A DNA stretch of 64,000 nucleotides from Prinia subflava (lineage: Eukaryota > Chordata > Aves > Passeriformes > Cisticolidae). Numbering within the stretch: position 1 is the stretch's first letter; every line of letters starts with the position of its first letter. The DNA lies in NCBI RefSeq assembly GCF_021018805.1, contig NC_086247.1, forward strand, positions 2,557,501-2,621,500. Reading direction: 5' to 3'. Positions 23,331-35,330 of this stretch are shown here, one piece after another. The translations under genes and the position numbers were made by a program. The notes under the pieces are model-generated. The model ran no database searches and was not told the DNA's origin. It saw only the letters and a program-made list of their open reading frames with translations.

Positions 23331-25814
23331 CTTGGATTTTTCTACTGCTAAATTCAGGTGTTCTCCTATGTCTCTATGAAGTAAACCAGTAATTGCCTTT
23401 CCTCAGAGATCACAAGTGAAATATTGCAAAATAGCATTCTTGTGGCAGATAGCATCTCAGAAGGATCAGTGTTCTTGAATTTCTCTTGGATCCGTGCAGC
23501 TCCTGTGATCCCTGAATGTTTTATAGTCCCAGTGGATGTGTGCAGGGAGGCTTTGGTTCATTGACAGATGAGGTCTGTGGTGCACTCTGCACTGGTCTCT
23601 TGGATGAGCAACTGGAAAGCAGCATTTTGGTGTAATTGGCATTTGGTTAAGCAAAATACATCGTGTTTTGAGGAGCCGTTTTGAGTGGCCCTTGACTAGG
23701 CAGACAGAACCACTTCAAAGCAATTTGCAGCAGTTTAGGCCCAGTAGAGTAGATTTGGGTCATTGTATCCCACTTTAAGCTCCTTCTATGACATTTTGTA
23801 GACATCTGATGGCTTTCTGTAAAAGCCATCCACAAGAGCACCTACTTCTGTGGCTCCACTCTCTTTCCGTCCTTTTTTCACCTACTAAATACTACAAACC
23901 ACCCAGTTACCCTGGAAAAGGAGTGGCAAGAGCATTTCTAAGTGTCTCATGGTTTTGTGATAACAGAGATTTTGTTAGATGAAAGGTGAATTTAGAACAT
24001 GGATTGTGCAATAAGCCCACCCACCTCACACTGTCTGTGAAGTGCCTGACTCCAAATCTGGCAGCCAGAGAGGATTTATACCTTTGGATCCCACCACTCT
24101 TCTCTGATTGAACTTGGTATGTGATCCAGAGGAGCTATGTGGAAGCCCTTTGGAGTCCTAGATACCTTAAAAATGTCATGTTTTAGATTGTTTGGCAAAC
24201 AAACTCAGGGTTGTGGTGTCCTCAGTAAAAGGCAAAGTCCTCCATGGCGTACAGGTTGGAAAATGCTGAGCAGAAGGAATTGGAAATGAAGGGGAAAGCG
24301 TTGAGTGCTCTCAGTAAATTTTGGTGTAGGGCCCTGTTGCCTGTAAATAACTCTGTGCCACTGCTTGCTGCAAGGTTGAGAAGTTGGGCTCTGAGTGTCT
24401 TCCTGAGAAGCAATCTGCTTTATTTTCTAGCCAAAAGATATCAACGTCTAATCCATTTTTGGTCCATTTCTACTGCTTCTAGAGGCAGTGATGATGTGTT
24501 GATTCCCACAGCGTGTATTTACTGTGGATTCCAAAGGTGTGACATCTACTGATGCATCAAAATGTCCCTGTTGAGCATTAAAATGTGCTTTGTTTGGATG
24601 TGTGCATTAAAATCTGTCTTCTTCTCTTTCCCCCAACAAAAACCTTCAGAGAGTTATAAAGCTGTAAACAGCTACAACTCTGTTCATGAAATAAAAGGCA
24701 AATAACTAAATCTAGACAAGTTTGCTTTTCTGTGCCACTACTTGCTTTTGGAGTGGGGCCTGCCAACAGTGTAAATTAAGAAAGTTTCCAGTTATTCCTA
24801 ACCTGTTTTGAAAATTAATGCATGAAAATAAAAAATAGAAGCATCAGACTCTTTTAAGGTGGGCACTACCCACAGTCCTCTCCTTCCAGGGTGTGAAGTT
24901 GCAGTCTTGGATGGGAAAATTTGTTCAGAGTGGTAGATCTCAGCAACAAGTCTAGAAAGGGTATTGAGTGAATGTAATATTATATGTGTGAAGGTCAGCA
25001 GTGCTGCACTGAAAAGAATTCAGATCATGCTGTTTCGAAGGGCTGCAAGAGATGTTGCAAACTACAAGTTAGGATTTATTCCTCTGAAAATAATTATCAT
25101 CCTTGCAGGCAAGAGAAGGTGCCTGCAGAGAGCTTTGTCCATGGCAAATGTGCTGTTTTAAAGACTCTGCACTCATCTCAAATAACATCATTCCATGCCA
25201 AAAAGCTACTGCTCTTAGGTAGTTCAAAAGTTGATTTTATTTTTGCCTCTTTTTTTAATCAATTAGCAGAATAAAAATGTCACTGCTATATATGGGCTGT
25301 GGAAAGTTAATGTTACTTTTTGACAGAATGCTCTTGTAGGAGAACACAGCTAAGGAACACAGCTATGGATGCTGAGCTGCCTGTTGGAAATAGCACAATT
25401 CACCCTTTGATTATTATTTTTCACCATAATGCGTCATTTCTTCCCAAAATTCAATTCCTCTGTCCTTTGTGTGCTGCAGATTGTCACTGGATTTAAATAG
25501 CATCCACTTTGTGCTTGGGGAAAGGGGGAGGCTGAGAGAGTCCCTTTGAGTTGTTTCTTTTTTTTAGAGCAAGGATGTCTGTCAGGAGGGAGGCGGGTTT
25601 GGTGGCTGACTATAATATATTTTAATTATAATATATATATATATTTGAATGCCTAATGCAAAAGGCTTGTTCCTCCTGTTAAACACGTGGGGTTTTGGCA
25701 GCACAGCCACCTTGGTGTGGCAGAATGCAAATAAACCTCGAGGGCAGGTAGTGAGGGTTCACTGCAAACAGGTGCTACTCCTGTTCCCCAGAATGTTCTC
25801 ATCCTGCAAAAACT
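23331..25814. other. Unique non-coding sequence; possible decayed retroelement near 23460-23850
   Basis: On the minus strand near 23530 a GACTATAAAACATTC motif is TATA-like, and adjacent minus-strand frames (60-64 codons) resemble decayed retroelement sequence, but I cannot assign a family. An AT-dinucleotide patch lies at 25613-25643. No exon recognised. Confidence 0.35.
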
Positions 25815-26261
25815 GTGGAATCACAGAACAGTTTGGGTTGGATGGGATCTTAAACACCATCCAAATCCAACCCCCTGCCATGGGCAGGGACACCTCCCAC
25901 TAGACCAGGCTGTTCAAAGCTCCATCCAAGCTGGCCTTGGACACTTCCAGGGATCCAGGGGCAGCCACAGCTTCTCTGGGAAACCCGTGCCAGGGTCTCA
26001 CCACCCTGTCATAAAGAAATACACAATTTCTTTCTAATATCCAATCTAAATCTCCCCTCTGTCAGTTTGAAGCCGTTCCCCCTTGTCCTGTCACTCCATC
26101 CCTTGTCCAAAATCCCTCTCCAGCTCTCTTGGAGCTGCTTTAGGCACTGGAAGAGTCTCTAAGATCTCTCCAGAGCCCTCCCTTCTCCAGGCGGAACAGC
26201 CCCAGCTCTCCCAGCCTGGCTCCAGAGCAGGAGGGCTCCAGCCCTTGGAGCATCTCCATGG
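25815..26261 (-). repeat. CR1 LINE 3' fragment (about 445 bp)
   Basis: Reverse CR1 running from the 3' tip (GGAATCACAGAACAG) through TTCCAGGGATCCAGGGGCAG, TTCCCCCTTGTCCTGTCACT and CTCCAGGCGGAACAGCCCCA to GGAGCATCTCCATGG. Intact order and moderate divergence. Same subfamily as 38650-39124 and 52290-52953. Confidence 0.96.
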
Positions 26262-26463
26262 ACTGAAATTTCACTTGTACTGAAATTGTCATCCTGGGTC
26301 TGTGGGTGTTCATGTGCTTATGGGGAAGATTTTGTTTCCCGCTTGGAAATGAGAGGATTTCTGCTGAGGAACTCAAATTGATAACAGATGGGCTTTGGGA
26401 GATGCAGCTCTTGAACCCTTAATCTGCTATTCCACCAGCCCTTTGGCCTTGTCCCCTCTTGTC

Positions 26464-26466
<3 letters not shown>

Positions 26467-26507
<41 letters not shown>
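26467..26507. repeat. Poly-T run, 41 bp
   Basis: Uninterrupted T following CTTGTCCCC, then an A-rich stretch. No source gene copy visible beside it. Confidence 0.96.
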
Positions 26508-26512
<5 letters not shown>

Positions 26513-27799
26513 TACAAGTAGATAAATATAAAAATAAGAAATAAATAAAACAGTTTACTGGAATGTAGCCAGCTGTTCTCCACAGCAGAAAGGATTAAAG
26601 TGCATCTATCTTAGCCTCTCTACGTTCTGGAAAATGATTCCTTTTATTCCAAAGCAGATACCCTAAATAAGGTGCTTGACTCCATCAAATGTTGCAACCA
26701 GTGGAGCCAAGCACGGAAAACAAGACTTAAACTACCTGATACTATTCACCTTCTGCTCTTGTAGTCACAGACTGATGTATTTATATTTTTTATGCTAGGT
26801 GTAGAACGTGAGGGGTTATTCTGTGAAGTAGTTCCTTGATAGAAGTTGAAAAATGTCTACAAAAGGAATGTGCTAATGCTGCTTCCATGTGGGACGTTTT
26901 TCTGGTTATCCCACCCCCACCAGCACACACACACACATGCAGAGCCCCAGTGAACAACCAGAACAAAGGGTTTTCAGCTTAAAAATCAAAGCAGCATTTA
27001 TTAACTCTTTAGGGAACAAGGAATTTGATGTTCTGGTTGTGGGTGTTTCTATTGCATCAGTATCCTTGTTGCCCCAGAGATAAAATCCAAGTGGGATTCA
27101 GCTTGAGGAAGAAACATAGAAAAAGAGTTTTCAGTTCATGTTTTTTTAGAGGGTGTAAATGGTGCCTTGGTGGGAAAATGATCACAACTTCAGGGCACCC
27201 ACTGCAAGTCAAAATATTTCTGATACAAGGGAACGTCCCATTCTTTTTGATGCCCGTGGGTAAAAGTGGCTCTTGAAATACTTCAAAAATCATTCTGTAT
27301 CAAAGTAGATCTTCCCCCTCTGGATCCCTGTGGATGAAGGAATATCTCTTTTGGTGGTTTTGGCTATGTTTTCTGCCTCACTCATCTGCCCTCCAGGCTG
27401 CCGCTGATCTGGAATGTGCAGAATGCTCCTCAGCTGCATGAGCACCACACGAGTCTGGTGTTTACAGCCCTGCCCTTGTCCTTACCCAGCTGGGGAAGGT
27501 TCACCATCAGCCCCACACATGGGAACCCCCTTCAGCTCCCAGCCGTGACCTCTCCATAGCACTACTGGCCCAAAAAGACAAGAAATAGGATTGAGGCCAA
27601 GTGTGTGTCCTCTGACTGCCGTGACTTTCCAGCTGGGTGGTGCTTGTGGACATCAGCTTTTCTCTCAAGGAGATTCCAGCTTGGTTTCTGTTCCCTGTGG
27701 GCAGTTTTGTAACCATCAACTATGATAATGTTCTCACCTGCTGGAGCTGTTTGAATGGCCCTTGGGGTAAATCATGTCCAGGGAGAGGTGTCTTGAGAT
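26508..27799. other. Unique non-coding sequence
   Basis: Includes a short (AC)n at about 26926-26937. Nothing else recognised. Confidence 0.5.
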
Positions 27800-28152
27800 G
27801 GAATCATGGAATCATTAAGGTTGGAAAAGACCTTTGAGATTGTCAGTGTCCAACCTTTGAGAGAACAACACCATACCCGCTAAACCACATGGTAAAGTGG
27901 CACATATGCTCATTTTCTAAACACTTCCAGGACTGATGACTCTGCTGCTTCCCTGTTCCAATACTTTTCCTCTCTTTCAGTGGGGAAATTTTCCTTATAT
28001 CCAACCTGAACCTTCTCTGGCACAACTTAAGGCCAGTACCCCTTGTCCTGTCACTGGAAGCCTGGGAAAAGAGGTTGACCCCTACTTCACCACAGCCTCC
28101 TTTCAGGTAGTTGTAGAGAGAAATAAAGTCTCCCCCGAGCCTTCTTTCCAAT
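27800..28152 (-). repeat. CR1 LINE 3' fragment
   Basis: Reverse CR1 of the 'ggccttggcag' subfamily: GGAATCATGGAATCATTAAG, TTTTCCTTATATCCAACCTG, CTGGCACAACTTAAGGCCAG, CCTCCTTTCAGGTAGTTGTA, CTCCCCCGAGCC. Confidence 0.93.
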
Positions 28153-29897
28153 TTAGACACCAGCAAGAAGATGGTGATTGCTGGAGGACAACATTGTGAA
28201 CTCACAGGGCTTCATTGTCCAAATCAAAATAGGGAGAAGTAGTGTGTATGATTGTCTTGGTGTACTTTAATAATTTATAGTTTGTTGTTTTCCAGAGTGT
28301 GAATTGGCAAGATTTTTCTTTAGGTCCTTTTCGAACTTGGTTATCCTCAATTGCTTCCTCTAAAAATTCCTCTGAGCTCATATCATGATCCATTATTTGT
28401 GAGCGCTTCACTGCCGGTAGCAGAGATCTGAAAATGGAAACATTTTGCCTGGAAATGCAAGTGATGCTGCACACTCGTGCTGCCTGGCTGGACAGACAGG
28501 AATTGCAGTTCTAGGTTGCTGTTGACCTTGTGGTAGGATGTGCCTCGCTGTTTACTGAACCTGGGTGCTGCCATGAATGATCCTGCTGCTAAATTAATTT
28601 GGGGGAGTGTTGCAGAAAGCAGGGTGGCAGGAAGGTTTCCAGAGCAAGGCAGCAGCCCTTGGGGATATTTGCTCAGAAATGTTGTCCTTGCCTTGCTTTT
28701 GTCATGGGCTTGCTTCGTGTGTGTTTTTATTTTACTCCGAGTTCATTGAAGGCTTTGCTGGAAGAGCCCCTTCAGCCATAACCTTTAAAACTGCCACGCG
28801 AAGTGCAGTGGCAGTCAGGAAAGCCACTCTCTGGAAGTGACACGGTGGCATGCAGTCGAGGATTTCATCCCTCTCCCTTCTTTTTTTGTGCAATGAAAAT
28901 CTGAATTCGATTTGTAATTTCCCCACTCATTTCTACAACGCCAGTGCTCCACATCCACCCTGGAATCTTGGTTCTTCCCAGGAAGTTCCAGGCAAAGCAT
29001 CTGGAACTTCCCATCTCCTTGGTGGCATTTAATTTTTTCCTGCCTTTTTTTTTTTTCAAAGGAAAAGTTAATTTCTCTGACTCAGAGGAAGGGCAAGTGC
29101 ATTTGCTAAATGCGTTTTGCACAGCCTGACTTTTGGCCACGCATGTCCAGTGGCACCAGCATCCAACCAGCCCTAAATCCCTCAAAACTCACCTTGGCAG
29201 AACAACCCCCACCACCTCGACATGTTTATCAGTTCTTCTCTGATTAAAACTTGGCTCTGCTTCATCTGCATCACTCTTGGCCAGGAGGAGCAGGACATCT
29301 TTCCATTTTCCAGCCAGTGTGAGCTGTGATGCTCAGAGCAGGCAGCTCCTGGTGCTGGAGGTGTTGGAGGCTGGAGCTGAGCTGGTGAAGCCCTCGGGAG
29401 AAGCAGGAATTATTCACGACAGGATCTCTCTGTCCTTGTGCCCTGCAGCTCTGTAATAGATTGGTTCAGGTGTTATAATTGCATCACACCTCCCATCCCC
29501 CTTCCATTTCCCTCTCTGCTCCTTCAACTCTTCTTCAGTGTTTAATTTATGCAAGTTCTGCTGCAAAGGAAACTCGGAATTAAAAAAAAGAAAAGAAAAG
29601 AAGAGGTGATAGAAACAGGAAGGGAATCCCGTTGCTTTTTGCATCATTCCCACCCATATTTTGAGAAAAGATGTAAAATCTTGCCATTAACCATGCAGAT
29701 TTTAGCTGTAAAGCAGAGCTAAGTGCAGCCAGGTAATGGGGTAGGAAGAGAGATGGGATCTTCCCTTGCTCTATAGGAACAGAGAGTCTGATTAACCTGG
29801 TGCTCAAACCATTAAACCAAACATGTTCAGTACGAGAGTTACTAAATGATGTATTTATATTTGCAGACAATTTATTTGTTATAAGTTATATATAGGG
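28153..29897. other. Unique non-coding sequence
   Basis: No repeat copy. The frames at 28540-28749 and on the minus strand at 28865-29185 lack any recognisable domain. Confidence 0.45.
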
Positions 29898-30058
29898 TAT
29901 CATAGAGTGGTTTGGGTTGGAAGGGACCTTAAAGACCACCTAATTCCAGCCCCCTGCCATGGGCAGAGGTGCCACAGACTAAATCAGGCTGCTCAGAGCC
30001 TCATCCAACCTGTCCTTGAACACTTAAAGGGATGAGGTATCCACATCCTCTCTGGGCA
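29898..30058 (-). repeat. CR1 LINE 3' fragment
   Basis: Reverse CR1: TCATAGAGTGGTTTGGGTTG, CCCCCTGCCATGGGCAGAGG, GCTGCTCAGAGCCTCATCCA, GAGGTATCCACATCC. Confidence 0.94.
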
Positions 30059-31178
30059 GTAACATGGCTTGCTTTGTTTCTTCTGTCTCATCAGCAAGTT
30101 TTTAATTAATATGGAAGAGATCCTAAATAAGGCCTTTATCTTTTTTTTTTTTTTCTTCCTCCCTCCCCATTTGTCAAACTAAAACTGGTGAAAGCTTCAG
30201 GCCATGAAAAACACCCTGAAGTTTGAGATAGCAGCTGGGCCAGGGATGGGAGTTGCCTCTTTAATTACTTCTTTTCCATCTCCAATCTTTTGCATGTTGC
30301 TCCAGCACCTTTAAGAAAATTCTGCTGCAGTGTTTTTATTATTTAACTCAGAATAACCTTTAATAATCTCTATCATTTTATATTTATGTGCTACATTTTA
30401 TCTGGCAGCATCCTGTAACTCACCTATCACATACAGAAAAGGTGATTCTGTCACAGAAAGAAACAACACATCAAGAATTGGATTTTCTTTTTAATTGAGG
30501 TGTCTAACCTTAATTACAGCAGGCTGTTGGTCCAGCAAACTTTTTGCTTGAGGAAGAAATCCATCGACAGCATTTTCACCTCATTGAAAGACATGAAAAT
30601 GAAACCTTGGATATTTTGTTCTTGTTTGCTAATGCAGAGAAATAACAACTTGGAGTATGAATAATGTAAAAGGCATGCAGTAGTTTGTGGGAGAAGTGAG
30701 TCAGTTCTGCTTGCAGAAGCAGGCTGGAAGTTCACCCAGAGAGAAGCACCTCTTGCTATGAATGAATGAAGGAAAATGTGCTTGGATGTTATTTTTAATA
30801 ACAGACAGGACATTTTTGAGCTCCTGGATGGCCATGTGGGCATCCAAGGCGTGTGCAGAGGAAGAGAGACTGTGAAATGGAGCTGTTCAGTAGTAAAAAG
30901 TAGTAGTAGAGGTGGTCTGAAGTTCTGGAGAGGTTCTTATGGAAGTGAAATAGGGAGATTTTGCTTTTTTTGGTTATATACCTGCTACTGCATCTTCCCA
31001 CCAAACACAGTGGGTTGGTTGTTTGGATTTTTTTTCCTGAGTAACTAGGGCACAATACATAGAAAGGCTGACAGTTTTATAAATCATGAATTTATTGAGT
31101 ATGGCTAAAACCTGTGATCTTTTCAGGGACAGAGAGGAAAGAGAGATGGTGCAGTGACAAACTGGGGAGACTGGAAGG
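30059..31178. other. Unique non-coding sequence, AT-rich
   Basis: T run near 30142. No exon or repeat copy. Confidence 0.5.
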
Positions 31179-31179
31179 T

Positions 31180-31281
31180 TTTTCCTTTTCCTTTTCCTTT
31201 TCCTTTTCCTTTTCCTTTTCCTTTTCCTTTTCCTTTTCCTTTTCCTTTTCCTTTTCCTTTTCCTTTTCCTTTTCCTTTTCC
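31180..31281. repeat. (TTTTCC)17 hexamer array
   Basis: Seventeen perfect copies of TTTTCC (GGAAAA on the minus strand) over 102 bp. It encodes the Lys-Gly and Lys-Glu style repeats seen in translation, which are artefacts. A degenerate TTTTC/TTTTTCC zone (31282-31350) joins it to the next array. Confidence 0.98.
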
Positions 31282-31350
31282 TTTTCTCCTTTTCCTTTTC
31301 CTTTCCTCCTTTTCTTTTTCCTTTTCTTTTTCCTTTTCTTTTTCCTTTTC

Positions 31351-31448
31351 TTTTCCCTTTTCCCTTTTCCCTTTTCCCTTTTCCCTTTTCCCTTTTCCCT
31401 TTTCCCTTTTCCCTTTTCCCTTTTCCCTTTTCCCTTTTCCCTTTTCCC
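31351..31448. repeat. (TTTTCCC)14 heptamer array, G4-prone on the minus strand
   Basis: Fourteen perfect copies of TTTTCCC over 98 bp. On the minus strand this is GGG-AAAA repeated, which meets the usual G3-N4 quadruplex pattern several times over. See findings. Confidence 0.98.
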
Positions 31449-31454
31449 TTTTCC

Positions 31455-31979
31455 TTCCCATGTGGTCTGGAGTGCTCGATCCAAGTGAGAATTTTTCTAC
31501 AGATTTAAACCATTCACTTTAGCTGAACATTTAACTTCCACAGTTGTGTCTTGGGTTTTTGGTTTTGTTTTTTTTTTTTTTTTTGTGCATTAAAGGATGG
31601 TAAAACTACTAATTATTACGCATGTGTTTAATTATTTGAACTTCTGCAATTATTTTAGTTTTGAATTAAATGTTGCTGCACACAGGGTGTTGTTTGGTGG
31701 CATCTTCATGGTCAGAGTTGTCATTAAATCCCCTTTTCCTTCCTCTGCTCTGTAACCTGGCTGGTGGCTCTGGGGTGGAGACAGACAATGCCTGTAGGGC
31801 CAAGTGGGGGAGTAGATAAATATCATCAGGGGGATTTCACCCTGCTTTTATTTTCTGTTTCCCTTTCTCTTTCTTTTTTTCCTCCATGGGAAGCCAGATG
31901 TGGATGGAGAGGGCTGTGCACTTAGAGTCTGTTGGTTCAAGTGACAAAGCATGGAGCCATGTCTTGCACATCCCTCAAG
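31455..31979. other. Unique non-coding sequence
   Basis: T run at about 31567-31584. No exon recognised. Confidence 0.5.
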
Positions 31980-32228
31980 CAACAGGGCAAGAGGAAGCAG
32001 CCTCAGGTTCTGCCAGGGGACATTTCTATTGGATATTAGGAAACAAAATCTTCATAAAAGGGATTGGAAGAGGCTGCCCAGGGAAGGGGTGGAGCCACCA
32101 TCCCTGGAGGAATTTATCAGACACGTAGGTGTGGCACATGGGGATGTGGTTTGGTATGGCCCTGCCAGTGTCACATTCATGGTTTGATGATCCTAAAGGT
32201 CTTTTCCAACCTAAATGGTTCCATGATC
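31980..32228 (+). repeat. CR1 LINE 3' fragment
   Basis: Sense CR1: GGGCAAGAGGAAGCAGCCTC, TTGGATATTAGGAAACAAAA, GGAAGAGGCTGCCCAGGGAA, GGTCTTTTCCAACCTAAATG, TTCCATGATCTG. The 'ggccttggcag' subfamily with a variant middle. Confidence 0.94.
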
Positions 32229-33892
32229 TGTCTGTCCTGCTGTGGTGGTGTATGGAGGCTCAGTGTGGGGAAAAGGAGGAATTGGGCAATCCTGTTTTGA
32301 GAAGGAATTTGGGAGGACTGGGGGTATGGATGAAACTCCTGATGGGGTAATAAAACCACTGTGCTTATTTACTTAGCACAGGGTGAGCTGATAAAAGGTG
32401 AGTGGAAAGTGTCAGAGAAGTCAGAATGTGTAGTGGAGTCTGAAATTTGCAAAGTTTTGGTTGCTGTGGGTTGGGTTTTTCAGCCTTCCCCTAATGCTCT
32501 TTCCCATCTGGAGATTGCTGAGGACAGGGAAATCCAAACAGGTTATGAAGATTTTTTGTGGTCTGCAAGAAAAAGCAAACAAACAAACCAAAACACCAAA
32601 AAACCCTTCCCCAACCAATCAAAAAAAACCCCAACCAATCCAACCCAAAAAATATCTTCTTGTAGCCAGTAATAATTTTCAGTGGTTGCTGCAGACTGTA
32701 GGCTACCACATTTAATAGGGAAAATGTGTTACAACCCACACGTGTAATCATGTGCTTCCTCGTGCTACAGACATAATCATAAAATTACACAGAAATATGG
32801 ATTCAGAAAAGAAAAAAAAAAGTGATGGTCGCATCTTGGAGCAGGGAGGCAATAAATTGCCAGGAGATAAAAGATATATGCACACCTCCAGCAATGGACA
32901 TGAAAACCAGTAGGACAAATTGCAGGAGGAATGAATGGAGTTAGTAACTCTTGGTACTCTTGCATGGACATGGACTTTTCTTTGGGAAATACATTGTGGT
33001 CACATAAATGAGTTCAAAGGCAGTAAATGGGAATTTGACAACTTCTTGATGCTCTAGAGGAGAAGAAATATAACTCTCAGTTTTAAATTTATGAAATTCT
33101 GGAGTTAAAATACCTGGACCTCTCTGGAGCAAAGGGCATTGTCCTGCACATAGCTAAAATGGCACTTGAGTGAATAACTTGTTGAATGTCCATGTCTTAA
33201 GAATCAAAAGTGGTGATCTTGTGTGCATTTGTATCATGGCCCATATCATCATTTACAGGTAAATGTAACAGAGATGAATAATAACATTTTTCTTATTAGC
33301 TTCCTATTTAGGCAGCTGAATCTGAACTTGAGCAATTTGCAGCGCAGCAGATCTGAGCAGTCATCACTTACACATTAATAGCTGAAATCAAAGCTGGGGT
33401 GAATGCAGATTGGTGGATTTAATTTCATTTTTTATCATATCTCTGCTGGTTTCTGCTATTATAGTCTTTCAATTTTTTTTTTTTTTGTGTACAATTATTT
33501 GTAATTCCATTTTGCCATATACTTTTTTAATAGGCAACTCGGCGATCCCAGGTTCTGCACAAACACAGGCGAAAAAAGAGAAAAAGAAACAGCTGCCATA
33601 TGAAATTATTCATTTTAGATCGTGGAGAAATGTTTTAAAGGGTGCTCATGTGTTGAGTATTTTGGTGTATCAAGAGAGGAAAGGATAGGCTGGAAAATAG
33701 CACAGCAAGAGGAAAATACTGTCCTGTAAGGGAATGTGGAGCAAGTGGAAGAACAGCAGTGTCAAATCTCAGGATAAAGGAGAAATTCCATGAATATGTG
33801 AGGCCAGGAGCAGGTCAGGAGAAGACTTTTGGGAACAGGGCTGAGCCTTTGAACGTGGCTGAACCTGAACTTTCTAATTTCACTTTTGAGCT
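32229..33892. other. Unique non-coding sequence with an A/C-rich patch
   Basis: Low-complexity AAACAAACC/CCAACCAATC sequence at about 32572-32653. A T run at 33473-33486. No exon. Confidence 0.5.
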
Positions 33893-34180
33893 GCCGTGTT
33901 TTACACCTGTGGCTGCCTGTGGTGGATCAGCCCCTGCAAACCCACCCAGCTGCTCCTTCCCCCTTTCCCAGCTGCTGAGAGGGTGAGAATAGGATAAGGG
34001 AGCTCATGAGTGAAGATACAGACAGGGAGATCCCTGACTAATTACCCTCATGGGCAAAACAGACTTGATGAAAATTAATTTATTGCAAATGAAAATACAT
34101 TTGGATAGAGAGAAATAAAGATGAAACTAAACCTACACCTTCCCTCCATATCTCAGAGTATTTCCTTTTATGAAGAAGCC
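33893..34180 (-). mobile_element. ERVL-type LTR fragment
   Basis: Contains GGTGGATCAGCCCCTGCAA, CAGCTGCTCCTTCCCCCTTT, GACAGGGAGATCCCTGAC, ATGGGCAAAACAGAC, TTAATTTATTGCAAAT and AGAGAAATAAAG blocks, in the order I know from a common avian ERVL-type LTR. Only part of the LTR is present. No coding remnants. Confidence 0.65.
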
Positions 34181-35003
34181 CAGGAGGTGTTTCAAGCCAT
34201 GACCTAGAATAAAAGCTGTCTTTCCAAATTTTCTTATTTTCTGTAAATGTAAATCTCCCATTCTATTTTTTTTATTATTACTATTTTAATTTATTTTCTT
34301 TTTTATTCCCCTCCATGTGCTCTATTTACTTCACCACATTATATTAATGGTCTTATGTACTCTTGCATTAAATATATTTTGTTTGTATTTCTGCTTTCCT
34401 GGAAGAAACACCCTCCTAGGTGAGATATCGAGGATATTTTAAACTCCCATTATCAAACAAAATTTCTGCAAAGACAAGAAAGATGCATGTTTGTAATACA
34501 GTAATTTAGATAGAGCAGCACTAATGCAAAGTTGAACACGGTTTTTTCTTTGCATTCTATTTCTAAATTAAAAAAAAAAGGATCAAACAGCAAAAAATAA
34601 ACAAACAAAAAATTCCTTTTAATATTTAATGGAGAAGAGTAAGACTGCGATGTATCTGTATAATTTAAACACTTTGAGAGAGAGAGAAACAAAAATGGAA
34701 TGTAAATAGCTCGTGGGAAGGAGGATGATTCCTTTTTAAGGACCTCTGAAAGCAAAGCTGGGGTGTTGGTGACACTGCTGTGGACTCCAAGCACTGGCTC
34801 AAGACAAACCTCCAGGTGAGAGGTTACTGACCCAGGGAGGATGGAAACCCTGAGGACCTCCGTGCCAAAAGAGAATTTTTTTCCTGGATTTGTGTGACCT
34901 AAGCTCATCATTTTCTGCTCAACATCAGTTTTCCACTTAAGTTTTCTTTGGCATTGCTTTCTATCAGGAGATTCAGTTTTTGCACGCCAAGGGAGCAAGT
35001 TCT
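34181..35003. other. Unique non-coding sequence; 181-codon minus-strand frame
   Basis: A minus-strand frame at 34453-34998 is open for 181 codons in AT-rich DNA. The predicted peptide is Leu/Phe/Ser-rich with no domain I recognise and no splice support. Probably chance, but unusually long for this composition. Confidence 0.35.
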
Positions 35004-35330
35004 AAGAATCATGGAATGGTTTGTGTTGGAAGGGCCCTTAAAGATCATCCAGTTCTAACCCCCTTGCCAAGGGCAGGGACACCTTCCACTATCCCAGGTT
35101 GCTCCAAGCCCTGTCCAACCTGGCCTTGGACACTTCCAGGGATCCAGGGGCAGCCACAGCTTCTCTGGGCACCCTGTGCCAGGGCCTCACCATCCTCACT
35201 GGGAAGAATTTCTTCCCTAATATCCAACCTAAACCTACCCTCCTCCTTCAGTTTGAAGCCATTCCCCCTTGTCCTGTAGCTCTGTACACTTGTCCAAAAT
35301 CCTTCTCCCTCTCTCCTGTAGGCCCTCTTT
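35004..35330 (-). repeat. CR1 LINE 3' fragment
   Basis: Reverse CR1: AGAATCATGGAATGGTTTGT, GGGCAGGGACACCTTCCACT, GATCCAGGGGCAGCCACAGC, AATTTCTTCCCTAATATCCA, CATTCCCCCTTGTCCTG, TCTCCTGTAGGCCC. Confidence 0.96.

Noticed and set aside
26083..26376. Ser/Pro-rich frames repeated at 26.1, 38.7 and 52.6 kb as a protein family
   Set aside because: All three are the same CR1 3' region translated; similarity comes from the repeat.
31180..31448. CRISPR-like regular repeats
   Set aside because: Units are 6-7 bp with no spacers, in a vertebrate genome; a simple satellite.
31092..31522. Long Lys/Glu/Gly and Phe/Ser/Pro open frames (112-130 codons)
   Set aside because: They are translations of the TTTTCC/TTTTCCC arrays, open on both strands; not genes.
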